A stretch of 64,000 nt of DNA from assembly GCF_015100155.1 (NCBI RefSeq), contig NZ_JACKZA010000009.1, positions 62,001 to 126,000 on the forward strand, read 5' to 3'. The first letter of the stretch is position 1. Every line of letters starts with the position of its first letter. The notes under the pieces are model-generated. The model made no database searches, was not told the origin of the DNA, and saw nothing but the letters and a program-made list of their open reading frames with translations. A program made the translations under genes and the position numbers. Origin of the DNA: Acidithiobacillus sp. HP-2 (lineage in GTDB: Bacteria > Pseudomonadota > Gammaproteobacteria > Acidithiobacillales > Acidithiobacillaceae). Shown here one piece after another: positions 27,096 to 35,385 of this stretch.

Positions 27096-28151
27096 GTGAG
27101 TGCACAGGATACAGTATTAGTCGTAGGTGCCGGCCCAGCCGGTCTGTCAGCAGCTGCAACCATCGCTTCGATGGGCAAGAAAGCGGTCATTGTCGAGAAG
27201 GAAGATATTCTCGGCGGTGCCCCGATCATCTCCGGATATGCCAAACTGGTTCCCTCGGGTGAGTGGGCCAAGGACGCAATTGGTCGTATGGTCAGTCGGG
27301 TAGAAGGGGACGGCAATGTGGCCATTCACAAATCTACCAAAGTGACCACGGTTGAAGGGGAAGCCGGTAATTTTACGGCGACTCTGAGCAACGGTAACAA
27401 AGTCGAGGCCGGTTCTATAGTGTTGGGTACCGGTTTCACCCACTTTGACTCCATCAACAAGCCGGAATGGGGTTTTGGTACCTATGAAGACGTACTGACC
27501 ACCACGCAGATGGAACAGATGGTTGGTACGGGTCAAATTACCTGTCCTTCGGATGGACGGGTGCCCGAGCGCGTAGCCATTCTACTCTGCGTAGGTTCCC
27601 GTGACCGTCAGATTGGTCGTGAATGGTGCTCCAAAATCTGCTGCACCGTTTCCACGAATCTGGCGATGGAAATCAAGGAGATTTCACCGAGCACCGACGT
27701 GTTCATTTACTACATGGACATTCGTACCTTCGGTCTTTACGAAGACAAGTTCTACTGGAAGAGTCAAGAAGAGTACAAGACCAAGTTCGTCAAGGCGCGT
27801 ATTGCCGAAGTCACCAAATCACCGGACGGCCGTTTGCTGGTGAAGGGCGAAGATACCCTAGTCAAGCGTCCTATCGTGATTCCCATGGATATCGTGGTTC
27901 ATGCTATCGGTATGGATCCCAATGCTCTAAATTCTGAAATTGCCAAGACTTTTGGTATTGGTCTCGAAAAACACGGCTTTATTGATCGTGCCGAGCAGTA
28001 CACCAATAGCCAGGGAACGACGCGCAAGGGTATTTACGTGTGTGGCGCGGCTACCGGCCCGGAAGATATTGATACTTCGATTGCTCAAGGGCAGTCAGCT
28101 GGTTCACGAGCAGTAGCCGATCTCTTTGGACAGCAGAAAGTTGCCAGCTGA
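27096..28151 (+). CDS. hdrA: sHdrA, flavoprotein subunit
   Basis: A 351-residue FAD-binding subunit, much shorter than methanogen HdrA and matching the sulfur-oxidiser type. It starts with GTG at 27096 (AAGGAG upstream). The dinucleotide motif V-V-G-A-G-P-A-G-L-S-A is at about 8-18. A cysteine group I-L-L-C-V-G-S-R-D and W-C-S-K-I-C-C-T lies near 165-188. The C-terminal G-I-Y-V-C-G-A-A-T-G-P-E-D-I-D closes the FAD site. The next gene overlaps its 3' end. Confidence 0.94.
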   Translation: MSAQDTVLVVGAGPAGLSAAATIASMGKKAVIVEKEDILGGAPIISGYAKLVPSGEWAKDAIGRMVSRVEGDGNVAIHKSTKVTTVEGEAGNFTATLSNGNKVEAGSIVLGTGFTHFDSINKPEWGFGTYEDVLTTTQMEQMVGTGQITCPSDGRVPERVAILLCVGSRDRQIGREWCSKICCTVSTNLAMEIKEISPSTDVFIYYMDIRTFGLYEDKFYWKSQEEYKTKFVKARIAEVTKSPDGRLLVKGEDTLVKRPIVIPMDIVVHAIGMDPNALNSEIAKTFGIGLEKHGFIDRAEQYTNSQGTTRKGIYVCGAATGPEDIDTSIAQGQSAGSRAVADLFGQQKVAS

Positions 28152-28959
28152 TATCTACCAGGACAGGAACGAAGAACATATCGTTCCAGCCACGCTGCCC
28201 ATTGAGCTCGACAAGGGCCTGCTCAATCGTTCTTTCTATGAACTGGAAGAAGCTTTTGAGGGACAACAGGGACTTGCCGATCTGGTGAGCAGCATGGCAG
28301 AAAAGACGGCAAGTTTTCGCCGTCTGCTACTGGAAGAACAGCAACCTCTGACCGAAACACAAATGGAACATCTCGTCGCACAGATGTTTACGGCACGGAG
28401 GAAAATATGGCCGCTCATTGAGGAACAAGGTGCGGCCAAGGTTGGGGAGTTGATGCGCGATCTGCTTACCGGACACGGTGATCTGACGCAGCGCATGGCA
28501 AGATTCGAAGAAGCCTTGCCAGCTACCGGAAAAGTCAAACGTGTCATCAGGGATGTGGCTGCTGAAGTCCTGCACTTCAGTGACCCCGAGCGGTATCCTC
28601 TGATGACCCGCTGGGTCTGGGATCAAGGAACTACTTCCGGAGCCATTCGTGAGTTTATACGTGGTGGTGATTACCTCACGGATTTCCCTTTTGGCGAGAG
28701 TCCCGAAATGTTTGAGGGGCTGCGTCAGTGGATGCGTGAAACACTGCTGGAGTTGGGCGTATATCGTGATGTTCCCTACATGGTGGACATCATTCTCGCT
28801 CATCAGTATTCACAGTATGTGCGGGCAATGGCGGAAGGTTTTTTGCGTTCGGACTTTGGCGGTCAGACCGACTTTACGGAGCAGATTCGTAAGTTGCTGG
28901 GTGTTGAAGTGCAGCGGCGGATGGGCGGGTCTCGCATCAAAAGAGACGACATTCATTGA
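28126..28959 (+). CDS. Conserved unknown protein encoded between hdrA and hdrC2
   Basis: A soluble, mostly helical protein of up to 277 residues with no cysteine motif, signal peptide or membrane segment. A gene of this kind is regularly found at this position in sHdr clusters (often called hyp or orf2), but no reaction is known; a structural or assembly role in the complex is inferred. The start is uncertain because there is no ATG: TTG at 28126 (26-bp overlap with hdrA) or TTG at 28141. The middle is acidic/basic helical (M-T-R-W-V-W-D-Q-G-T-T-S-G-A is a distinctive stretch). Confidence 0.8.
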   Translation: MDSRKLPADIYQDRNEEHIVPATLPIELDKGLLNRSFYELEEAFEGQQGLADLVSSMAEKTASFRRLLLEEQQPLTETQMEHLVAQMFTARRKIWPLIEEQGAAKVGELMRDLLTGHGDLTQRMARFEEALPATGKVKRVIRDVAAEVLHFSDPERYPLMTRWVWDQGTTSGAIREFIRGGDYLTDFPFGESPEMFEGLRQWMRETLLELGVYRDVPYMVDIILAHQYSQYVRAMAEGFLRSDFGGQTDFTEQIRKLLGVEVQRRMGGSRIKRDDIH

Positions 28960-28982
28960 TGAATTAGGGTTTAGGAGCAGCT

Positions 28983-29702
28983 ATGGCTATTCATGAAAAA
29001 ACACTGATCGATCCAGATCGGATTTTACAGCACGACCATCTGGTAGTGGACGGAGTGGATGTTTCAGGGTCCTGGAACACGATGATCACTCCCCGTACGC
29101 TCACCGACTATGAAGAAAATTTCGAAAAAATCATTCAGAGCTACAGCGGTGGCGAGAATGTGCATCGTTGTTGGCAGTGCGGTTCCTGCACCAACTCCTG
29201 CACCATGTATGCCCAGAACGTGGACTTCAATCCCCGTTACTGGATTTATCTGATTCGTCTGGGCCTGAAGGCCGAGTTGATGAAAGATAAGGACATCATC
29301 TGGCAGTGCGTGTCCTGTAACAAGTGCACCAACATCTGCCCCAAGGACGTGCGTCCTGAAGGCGTCATGAAAGCCACCGCACACTGGATGGAAGATAATG
29401 GGCTGACCCCCAAGACCCTTTCCACCCACTTTGACGAAGAATTCACCCATCAGTGTATTGAGTTTGGTCGTATTGAAGATACCGAAGTCATGATGGGTTT
29501 TTACAAGCGTTCCAACCAACCTCTGGTGCAGGCCTGGATTGTTGAGTTCGGAAAGCGGCTGTCCAAGGGGTTACCTTTGGGGCAGTTGGCGAAAATGGGT
29601 ATGAATGTTGTTTTCCGACCGAAAACCAAGTCCTGGGGCAAGACCGGAGAAGTACTCGCAGAATATGTGAAAGCACAGAAGGAGGCTGCTCATCATGGCT
29701 AA
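28983..29702 (+). CDS. hdrC2: sHdrC2, second iron-sulfur subunit
   Basis: A 239-residue HdrC-type protein with two [4Fe-4S] motifs: C-W-Q-C-G-S-C-T-N-S-C (about 62-72) and C-V-S-C-N-K-C-T-N-I-C-P (about 106-117). It has an N-terminal extension of about 60 residues before the first cluster. TTAGGAGC precedes the ATG. Its end overlaps hdrB2 by 8 bp, so the two are probably translated together and form a unit. Confidence 0.93.
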   Translation: MAIHEKTLIDPDRILQHDHLVVDGVDVSGSWNTMITPRTLTDYEENFEKIIQSYSGGENVHRCWQCGSCTNSCTMYAQNVDFNPRYWIYLIRLGLKAELMKDKDIIWQCVSCNKCTNICPKDVRPEGVMKATAHWMEDNGLTPKTLSTHFDEEFTHQCIEFGRIEDTEVMMGFYKRSNQPLVQAWIVEFGKRLSKGLPLGQLAKMGMNVVFRPKTKSWGKTGEVLAEYVKAQKEAAHHG

Positions 29703-30606
29703 GGTTGCATATTATCCGGGTTGCGCGCTGGAAGGTTCCGGCGGCCCCTACGACAAGTCCACGCGCGTTCTGGTCAAGGAACTTGGCCTGCAGATGGAAA
29801 ACCTCGAAGACTACAACTGCTGTGGTGCCATGGAAGTGAAGAATATTCACCCCATGCTGCAGACTTACATGTCCGCACGCAATCTGGCCATTGCCAGCAA
29901 ATTGCAGGGTTGTGATACGGTGATGGCCCCTTGCAACGGTTGTTACCGCAATCTGAAGCAGACGGAATATGAATGTGCCACTTCCGAAGAAACCATGAAG
30001 ACGGTACAGGATCTGGCGGATAAATCCGGTGATCCGGTTTATGACGGGGATGTGCGGACCTTGCATGCGCTTGAGTGGTTCATGGAAGAAGTCGGTCCTG
30101 ATGGCATCAAGAGCAAGGTCAAAAAAAGTCTGAACGGTCTGAAAATTGCCAATTATTATGGCTGTATGTACACCCGTCCCCGGCAGATCTTCCCGGAAAA
30201 AGACCAGGGTCCCGGCTCTGAATCCAGCTATGCACCGCATTTTATGGACGACCTGCTCAATGCAGCGGGTGCCGTAGCCGTCGATTTTCCCTTGAAAACC
30301 GCATGTTGTGGTGGTGCGCATACCCTTTCTGACTCGGATACCTCCACGCAGTTGGTGTTGAATATCCTCCAGGCAGCCGAAGACGCCGGTGCTGAAGTTA
30401 TTGCGACGGAATGTCCGACCTGTCACTCCGGTCTGGAAATGCACCAGGTACGTGCGGAGACGGAATTCGGTATCAAATCCAACGTCAAGGTCATCTACTT
30501 CACCCAGTTGTTAGGTTTGGCTATGGGCCTGTCTGCACGCAAGGTCGGTATCCCCGATAATGTCAGCGATTCCATGGACCTGCTTGCGGCCAAAGGTATC
30601 GTATAA
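29695..30606 (+). CDS. hdrB2: sHdrB2, heterodisulfide-reductase B-like subunit
   Basis: A 303-residue HdrB-type subunit with both CCG domains complete: Y-N-C-C-G-A-M-E (about 41-48) with C-N-G-C-Y-R-N, and T-A-C-C-G-G-A-H with C-P-T-C-H-S-G. These cysteines would bind the two non-cubane [4Fe-4S] clusters known from HdrB. It is the last gene of the hdrC1-B1-A-hyp-hdrC2-B2 operon; a strong terminator follows 10 bp later. Confidence 0.94.
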   Translation: MAKVAYYPGCALEGSGGPYDKSTRVLVKELGLQMENLEDYNCCGAMEVKNIHPMLQTYMSARNLAIASKLQGCDTVMAPCNGCYRNLKQTEYECATSEETMKTVQDLADKSGDPVYDGDVRTLHALEWFMEEVGPDGIKSKVKKSLNGLKIANYYGCMYTRPRQIFPEKDQGPGSESSYAPHFMDDLLNAAGAVAVDFPLKTACCGGAHTLSDSDTSTQLVLNILQAAEDAGAEVIATECPTCHSGLEMHQVRAETEFGIKSNVKVIYFTQLLGLAMGLSARKVGIPDNVSDSMDLLAAKGIV

Positions 30607-30616
30607 CAAGGTTGGG

Positions 30617-30645
30617 AAGCGCCCCGTAAAGGGGCGCTTTTTTTT
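30617..30645 (+). terminator. Rho-independent terminator after hdrB2
   Basis: AAGCGCCCC-GTAAA-GGGGCGCTT is a 9-bp stem with a 5-base loop and a run of eight T overlapping its end. It separates the hdr operon from the lbpA group. Confidence 0.93.
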
Positions 30646-30672
30646 ACCTGCCGCTGTCGACAGGGGGAGGCT

Positions 30673-31119
30673 ATGGAATGTAACGGATGCGAATTTCGCG
30701 CCGAATTATATTATGATCAGGAGTGTCAGATCTGGGTGCGTCGCGAAGGTGACGGAACGCTGACGGTGGGCATGACGGATATTTCTCAGTCTATTGCAGG
30801 TAAAATTTTGCACGTGCGGGTGCGCCGTCCGGGCACACGCAGGCCCGTAGGCAAGCCCGTGGCAACCATTGAAAGTGGCAAGTGGGCGGGACCTGTTCCT
30901 AATGTATTTGATTGCGTGATCGATCTGGCCAACGAAGATGTGCTGGAAGATCCCAATCTGCTGAATATTGAGCCTTACGAAGCATGGATTGCCCGGGTTC
31001 GCCCGGTGGCATCCGTGGACGTAGCGTTAAAAAAACTGTCTACTGGGGATGCGGCATTTGAATTGTATCGGCAGCGCTGTCTGCGCGACGACATCCATTG
31101 TGAACGGGGTATGCGATGA
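30673..31119 (+). CDS. lbpA: Lipoate-binding protein LbpA (first copy)
   Basis: A 148-residue GcvH-like carrier. The lipoyl-lysine motif A-T-I-E-S-G-K-W-A-G lies at about 64-73, within the hammerhead fold and after the GcvH-type start (I-W-V-R-R-E-G-D-G-T-L-T-V-G-M-T). In sulfur oxidisers LbpA carries lipoate used by the sHdr complex. Compared with the second copy it has an extra cysteine pair at the start (M-E-C-N-G-C-E) and an arginine-rich loop (R-V-R-R-P-G-T-R-R). It is not the glycine-cleavage H protein, since no gcvT or gcvP is nearby. Its stop overlaps the next start (ATGA). Confidence 0.88.
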   Translation: MECNGCEFRAELYYDQECQIWVRREGDGTLTVGMTDISQSIAGKILHVRVRRPGTRRPVGKPVATIESGKWAGPVPNVFDCVIDLANEDVLEDPNLLNIEPYEAWIARVRPVASVDVALKKLSTGDAAFELYRQRCLRDDIHCERGMR

Positions 31120-31511
31120 GTGATCATTATTTAAACGATGACGGTGAAAAGTCGGTGGTTATTGTGATGACCAGTGGACCAAGTACCGCCCATCGTTGTG
31201 CTACGCCTTTTTATCTGGGGTCGTTGTTGTCTTCCATGGACGCAGAGGTTAAGATTTTTTGCACCATGGAAGCAGTAAAACTCATGAAAACAGGTGTTGC
31301 AGAAAATTTGGCAGCGATGGAAGGTGGAAAACGGATTATTGATTTTATCCGTGATGCCAAAAACGCCGGGGCGCAACTGTATGTATGCAGACCGGCACTG
31401 CCTGGATATGAGATTGAAGCGGACAACCTGATTGATGAAGTGGATGAAGTAGCTTCAGCAGGTGACCTTGCTGATTTGATTTTGTCTGTTGACCGGCTAT
31501 TGTTTTTTTAA
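31116..31511 (+). CDS. DsrE-family protein between two lbpA genes (DsrE3-like)
   Basis: A 131-residue DsrE/F-like protein: V-V-I-V-M-T-S-G-P-S-T-A near the start, F-Y-L-G-S-L-L-S-S-M-D-A-E-V-K-I-F-C-T, and a late cysteine in L-Y-V-C-R-P-A. The last cysteine (about 89) is the best sulfur-carrier candidate. Proteins of this type serve with TusA as sulfurtransferases in sHdr organisms. The ATGA overlap with the preceding lbpA suggests coupled production. Confidence 0.82.
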   Translation: MSDHYLNDDGEKSVVIVMTSGPSTAHRCATPFYLGSLLSSMDAEVKIFCTMEAVKLMKTGVAENLAAMEGGKRIIDFIRDAKNAGAQLYVCRPALPGYEIEADNLIDEVDEVASAGDLADLILSVDRLLFF

Positions 31512-31531
31512 TTTAAAACCCGAAGGAGAAA

Positions 31532-31972
31532 ATGATGGGAACTGTACGTGGCTGTGAAATCCCCGAAGATTTGATGTACAACGTTGATAACAACGTTTGG
31601 TTGCGCAAGGAAGATGACGGCAGTGTCACCATTGGTATGACTTCTTATGCCTGTGCTCTGGCCGGCCAGATTGTTTCCTACACCCCCAAAGGTGCTGGAA
31701 AAGACATCAAGAAAGACAAGTCTGCCGCAACGGTTGAATCCGGTAAGTGGGTAGGTCCGCTGAAGAGCCCGGTGAGTGGCACTGTGGTTTCCAGCAATGA
31801 TGACGTAGCCAAGGACCCGGGCCTGATCAACAAGGACCCTTATGGTAGTGGCTGGATTGCCAAGTTGACTCCAGCCGACTTTGCGGGTGATTCTGGCGAG
31901 CTGAAAACCGGTGCTGACGCTCTGGCCGCTTTTGAAGAAAAGATGACGGCTGATGGTTTTGGCGGCTGCTGA
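31532..31972 (+). CDS. lbpA: Lipoate-binding protein LbpA (second copy)
   Basis: A 146-residue GcvH-like lipoyl carrier with A-T-V-E-S-G-K-W-V-G at about 70-79 (lipoylated lysine) and the usual V-S-G-T-V and D-P-G-L-I-N-K-D-P-Y-G-S-G-W segments. It has a strong AAGGAG and two adjacent ATG codons. It conforms more closely to canonical LbpA than the first copy. The C-terminus ends in F-G-G-C, so a terminal cysteine is exposed. A terminator follows directly. Confidence 0.92.
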   Translation: MMGTVRGCEIPEDLMYNVDNNVWLRKEDDGSVTIGMTSYACALAGQIVSYTPKGAGKDIKKDKSAATVESGKWVGPLKSPVSGTVVSSNDDVAKDPGLINKDPYGSGWIAKLTPADFAGDSGELKTGADALAAFEEKMTADGFGGC

Positions 31973-31997
31973 GTTATTCAGATAGCCCTATCCAGTC

Positions 31998-32032
31998 AGA
32001 CGGCCGCATTTTGCGGCCGTCTAGCTTTCTTA
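31998..32032 (+). terminator. Rho-independent terminator after lbpA
   Basis: AGACGGCCGC-ATTTT-GCGGCCGTCT is a perfect 10-bp stem with a 5-base loop, followed by a T-rich tract broken by AGC. It should limit transcription into the lipoate-assembly genes. Confidence 0.85.
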
Positions 32033-32057
32033 ATGGTTGACAAGGATGGAAATTAAT

Positions 32058-33179
32058 ATGAACCCATGGTTAAACGCTGTTTCGCAAGTGGAAGCATTAG
32101 AAGATCTGACGCTCAACGCTGATCTGGTCGAATCCATGCGGGAGCGGTGGTCTGGCCTGGCTGGCAGTCAGGTGGGTCGTATCAATTTCTATACCCCTTC
32201 ATTCAAACACCACGAGACTTCGGAAGTTTCTGCTTGTGGTAAAAATGCGTTCCCGGCCATCTCCATTACCGGTGGTGACTGCAAACTCCAGTGTGACCAC
32301 TGTAAGGCCAAAATTCTGGAACCCATGATTCCGGTACGCAGTCCTGAAGAACTGGATCGCCTGGTCGATCAGATTGTTCTGGACGGTGGTCGTGGTCTGC
32401 TCCTGTCCGGGGGGTCGGACCACCAGAATGTGGTCCATTATGAACCGTATTTCCCCATGGTGCGTAAAATCAAGGATCGTTACCCCAACCTGCAAATTGC
32501 CATGCATACGGGTATTGCCACCCCTGAGTTTGCCAGAGGCATGGAAGATGCGGGCGTTGATGTAGCGATGATGGATGTGATCGGCGCCCAGGACACCATC
32601 AATCAGGTCTATCATCTGCGTCGCACTGTGGATGACTTTGAGGCGGCCCTGGAGGCTTTGGTTGCCACATCAATGAAGGTTGTTCCCCACATTGTCATCG
32701 GTTTGCATTATGGAGAACTGCTGGGTGAGTGGAATTCGCTGGAAATCATTCAACGGCATCTGCCCAGTGCCTTGGTGCTGGTCGTGATTATGCCCCAGTA
32801 TGCCTCTTCCAGTCGTCCTTTTGTGACCCCGCCCACCGATGAAGTCGGTAAATTCTTTATGGATGCCCGTGCTGCACTTCCAGAGACTCCCGTGTTGCTC
32901 GGTTGTGCGCGCCCATCGGGCGTTCATCGTTCCATTACCGATACCTACGCGGTCATGGCAGGTCTCAATGGTGTGGCATTCCCCTCCGATGGTATGTTGG
33001 CATTGGCCAAACATCTGGAACGGGATGTGTTCGTGACCCCGTCCTGCTGCTCCATGATTGTCGGCGAAGAAGTGCTCAGTATGGGCGACGAGTCCACGAC
33101 CATGCCTCTGGATTACGTACCTGCTGCTCCAAAGCGTCGCACCCAATTGCGCGATATTCCCATCGTCTTCACGGCCTGA
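32058..33179 (+). CDS. Radical SAM protein of the LipS1/LipS2 lipoyl synthase pair (first gene)
   Basis: A 373-residue radical SAM protein with the cluster motif C-K-L-Q-C-D-H-C at about 80-87. It is followed by a glycine-rich G-L-L-L-S-G-G-S-D-H segment in place of the usual G-G-E, and a late conserved-looking F-V-T-P-S-C-C-S-M. It lies with a lipoate ligase, a flavoprotein and a second radical SAM gene. This set is known to encode an alternative lipoate pathway, in which LipS1 and LipS2 together insert sulfur into octanoyl-LbpA. I cannot tell which of the two this is. The ATG at 32058 was chosen; earlier TTG and ATG codons (32037, 32046) are poorly placed relative to the AAGGA. Confidence 0.85.
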   Translation: MNPWLNAVSQVEALEDLTLNADLVESMRERWSGLAGSQVGRINFYTPSFKHHETSEVSACGKNAFPAISITGGDCKLQCDHCKAKILEPMIPVRSPEELDRLVDQIVLDGGRGLLLSGGSDHQNVVHYEPYFPMVRKIKDRYPNLQIAMHTGIATPEFARGMEDAGVDVAMMDVIGAQDTINQVYHLRRTVDDFEAALEALVATSMKVVPHIVIGLHYGELLGEWNSLEIIQRHLPSALVLVVIMPQYASSSRPFVTPPTDEVGKFFMDARAALPETPVLLGCARPSGVHRSITDTYAVMAGLNGVAFPSDGMLALAKHLERDVFVTPSCCSMIVGEEVLSMGDESTTMPLDYVPAAPKRRTQLRDIPIVFTA

Positions 33180-33232
33180 GCAATGTACGTGGTACTTGTG
33201 AACAGCTTGCCGCAGCATCGGGTTCACCCGCA

Positions 33233-34303
33233 ATGAACCCTGTTGTTCAGGCTCCCTGGCTGGTCGTGGATACGGGTTTGCGTCCAGCCGATGAAAACAT
33301 GGCGCTGGACAAAGCCTTGCTGCAGGCCATGGCCGATCAGGCCATTCCCAATATTTTCCGCTTTTTGCGCTTTGAAGAATCGGCGCTGGTGGGTTACCAC
33401 CAGTCTCCGGATCAGGAATTGAATCTGGATTTTTGCCGGGAAGAGAGCATTGCTGTGCAGCGCCGGCTTACTGGTGGCGGTGCGTTGATTTTTGATCCGA
33501 CCCAAATTGGCTGGGAACTGGTCTGTCATCGGGATGCTCTGCCCAAAGGTGACATGGCGGCAGTCTCCCGACAAATATGTCTGGCGGCTGCGGCAGGTTT
33601 GTCGAAGCTGGGGGTCAATGCCCGTTTCCGTCCGCGTAATGATATTGAAGTGGAAGGCAAAAAAATCTCCGGTACGGGCGGTATCATGGACGGCGATGTT
33701 TTGCTTTTCCAGGGTACCGTGCTGGTGGATCTGGACATACCCAGAATGCTGCGGGTCCTCCGGGTTCCCGTGGAAAAGCTGGATGCCCATGCCATTGCAT
33801 CAGTAGCCGATCGGGTCACCAGTTTAAGAGCTCTGCTGGGCGCAGCGCCTGAGCTAAGCATGGTTCAAGAGGCCCTGCTGGAAGGTTTCCGCTTACACTT
33901 GGGGCTGTGTTTTGAAACAGGAAAAATGCCGGAACCGGTCATGGCCTTGCTGCCCGAGATGTTGACTGAAGTCCGCGATCCGGAATGGTTGGGTGTGAAT
34001 AACCGTGCCCGCGACGGTATGCCACTGCGCAAAGCCAGTCTGCGTGCGCCGGGAGGAACCCTGCAGGCAGAAATCCTCTGGGATAGCTTTGGTAATCGGG
34101 TGCGTCAGGTGCATTTCAGCGGCGATTACTTCATCCAGCCCCGCCGCGCCATCGTCGATATGGAAGCCGCCCTGCGTAATGTGCATCTGAATGACGTGGA
34201 CAGCATTCTGACTGAGCTGTTTGTGCAGCAACATATTGATGGCTTTGGTTTGCAGGCTGAACACTTCGCCAGTGTGCTGCGTATGGCAGCGGAGCAGCCA
34301 TGA
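33233..34303 (+). CDS. Sulfur-type lipoate:protein ligase sLpl(AB), fused LplA-LplB
   Basis: A 356-residue lipoate ligase. The N-terminal catalytic domain (about 1-240) has the substrate loop R-R-L-T-G-G-G-A-L-I-F and the lysine motif K-K-I-S-G-T-G-G. The C-terminal part (about 270-356) resembles the LplB accessory domain (V-H-F-S-G-D-Y-F-I-Q-P). Such fused ligases attach octanoate or lipoate to LbpA in sulfur oxidisers. The frame is open far upstream within the previous gene, but the ATG at 33233 gives the natural protein start. It overlaps the flavoprotein gene by 4 bp. Confidence 0.88.
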   Translation: MNPVVQAPWLVVDTGLRPADENMALDKALLQAMADQAIPNIFRFLRFEESALVGYHQSPDQELNLDFCREESIAVQRRLTGGGALIFDPTQIGWELVCHRDALPKGDMAAVSRQICLAAAAGLSKLGVNARFRPRNDIEVEGKKISGTGGIMDGDVLLFQGTVLVDLDIPRMLRVLRVPVEKLDAHAIASVADRVTSLRALLGAAPELSMVQEALLEGFRLHLGLCFETGKMPEPVMALLPEMLTEVRDPEWLGVNNRARDGMPLRKASLRAPGGTLQAEILWDSFGNRVRQVHFSGDYFIQPRRAIVDMEAALRNVHLNDVDSILTELFVQQHIDGFGLQAEHFASVLRMAAEQP

Positions 34304-35361
34304 ATAACATCAAGCTGGATCTGCTGATTGTCGGTGCCGGCCCGGCCGGAACTGCCGCTGCCCGTGCTGCCGCCGATAAGGGACTGCGGGTACTGTGTGT
34401 GGATCGTCGGGCACAAATTGGTATTCCGGTACAATGTGCAGAATTTGTCCCCATGCCCTTATTGCGCACTGTTCATGAGACCCGGGCGCGGGTGCAGGAT
34501 GTGGCAGGCATGATGACCGTTCTTCCCTCCGGCTTGGAACACCATAGTGTCTTCCCCGGTATCATGATTGACCGGGGACGTTTTGATCAGGGACTGGCAG
34601 AGCTCGCTCAGGCCGCCGGGGCTGAGGTGAAAACACGCAGCACCTTTCTTGCCTGGGATGGTCGCCACGCCCAAATCAAGTTGTGTTCAGGTGAGCTTCA
34701 AGCGGTTGAACCCTTGCTGATGGTTGCCGCAGATGGTCCGCATAGCCCGGTTGCTGAGGCGATTGGGTTGCCCCATCAGCAGGTGGTTTATACCCGGCAA
34801 TACACGGTACCCTTGAGTCATCCCTATGCGGATACGGATATTTTTCTGTCTGATGCTTTTCCAGGTGGTTACGGCTGGCTGTTTCCGCGTGGACCCGTTG
34901 CCAATTTGGGTTTGGGGGCGGATAAACGCTTTGAGGATAATCTCAAATTACCTCTCGAACATCTCCATCAGCAGATGGTGGAGCGCGGCATTATTGGCCC
35001 AGAAGTGCTCGGTAGAACCGGTGGCGCCATACCCGTTGGCGGTTTGCGCCCCATGATCCACGGTAATGTTTTGCTTTGTGGGGATGCCGCCGGATTGACG
35101 CATCCCATTACGGGTGCTGGCATCCCTGCGGCGGTCATCAGTGGGGAAGCCGTCGGTTTGGCCGCTGCCGCTTTTCTGTCCGGCGATGAAGACGCGCTGG
35201 AAAGTTATGAAGAAGATATGCAGGATCAGTTCGGACCCGCTTTGCGCCGGGCTGTGCAGCGCAGAACATCTTTGGAAGCTGTATGGCGCAAGCCTGCAGC
35301 CCGGGAAGACCAGGTAATGCGATCCGCCTGGATCGCTTTTGATGAATACTTTGCCGCTTAA
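34300..35361 (+). CDS. FAD-dependent oxidoreductase of the geranylgeranyl-reductase type (LipT-like)
   Basis: A 353-residue flavoprotein with the FAD motif L-I-V-G-A-G-P-A-G-T-A-A-A at about 8-20, a second FAD contact V-A-A-D-G-P-H-S-P-V-A, and G-D-A-A-G-L-T-H-P-I-T-G-A-G near 265. This pattern matches the geranylgeranyl reductase/FixC group. In comparable lipoate clusters such a gene has been called lipT, possibly supplying electrons for sulfur insertion; the role is inferred from position. Start and stop both overlap or adjoin neighbours (ATGA at the start, 24 bp to the next gene). Confidence 0.82.
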   Translation: MNNIKLDLLIVGAGPAGTAAARAAADKGLRVLCVDRRAQIGIPVQCAEFVPMPLLRTVHETRARVQDVAGMMTVLPSGLEHHSVFPGIMIDRGRFDQGLAELAQAAGAEVKTRSTFLAWDGRHAQIKLCSGELQAVEPLLMVAADGPHSPVAEAIGLPHQQVVYTRQYTVPLSHPYADTDIFLSDAFPGGYGWLFPRGPVANLGLGADKRFEDNLKLPLEHLHQQMVERGIIGPEVLGRTGGAIPVGGLRPMIHGNVLLCGDAAGLTHPITGAGIPAAVISGEAVGLAAAAFLSGDEDALESYEEDMQDQFGPALRRAVQRRTSLEAVWRKPAAREDQVMRSAWIAFDEYFAA

Positions 35362-35385
35362 GGCAGATTGACAGGAGGAACGTCC

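Noticed and set aside
29488-30444. Minus-strand open frame of about 318 codons opposite hdrC2 and hdrB2
   Set aside because: The sense genes hold complete cysteine motifs; the antisense product does not resemble any family.
30673-31972. Glycine-cleavage H protein genes (gcvH)
   Set aside because: No gcvT or gcvP is nearby, and the genes lie with sHdr, DsrE and sLpl genes, so the LbpA assignment fits better.
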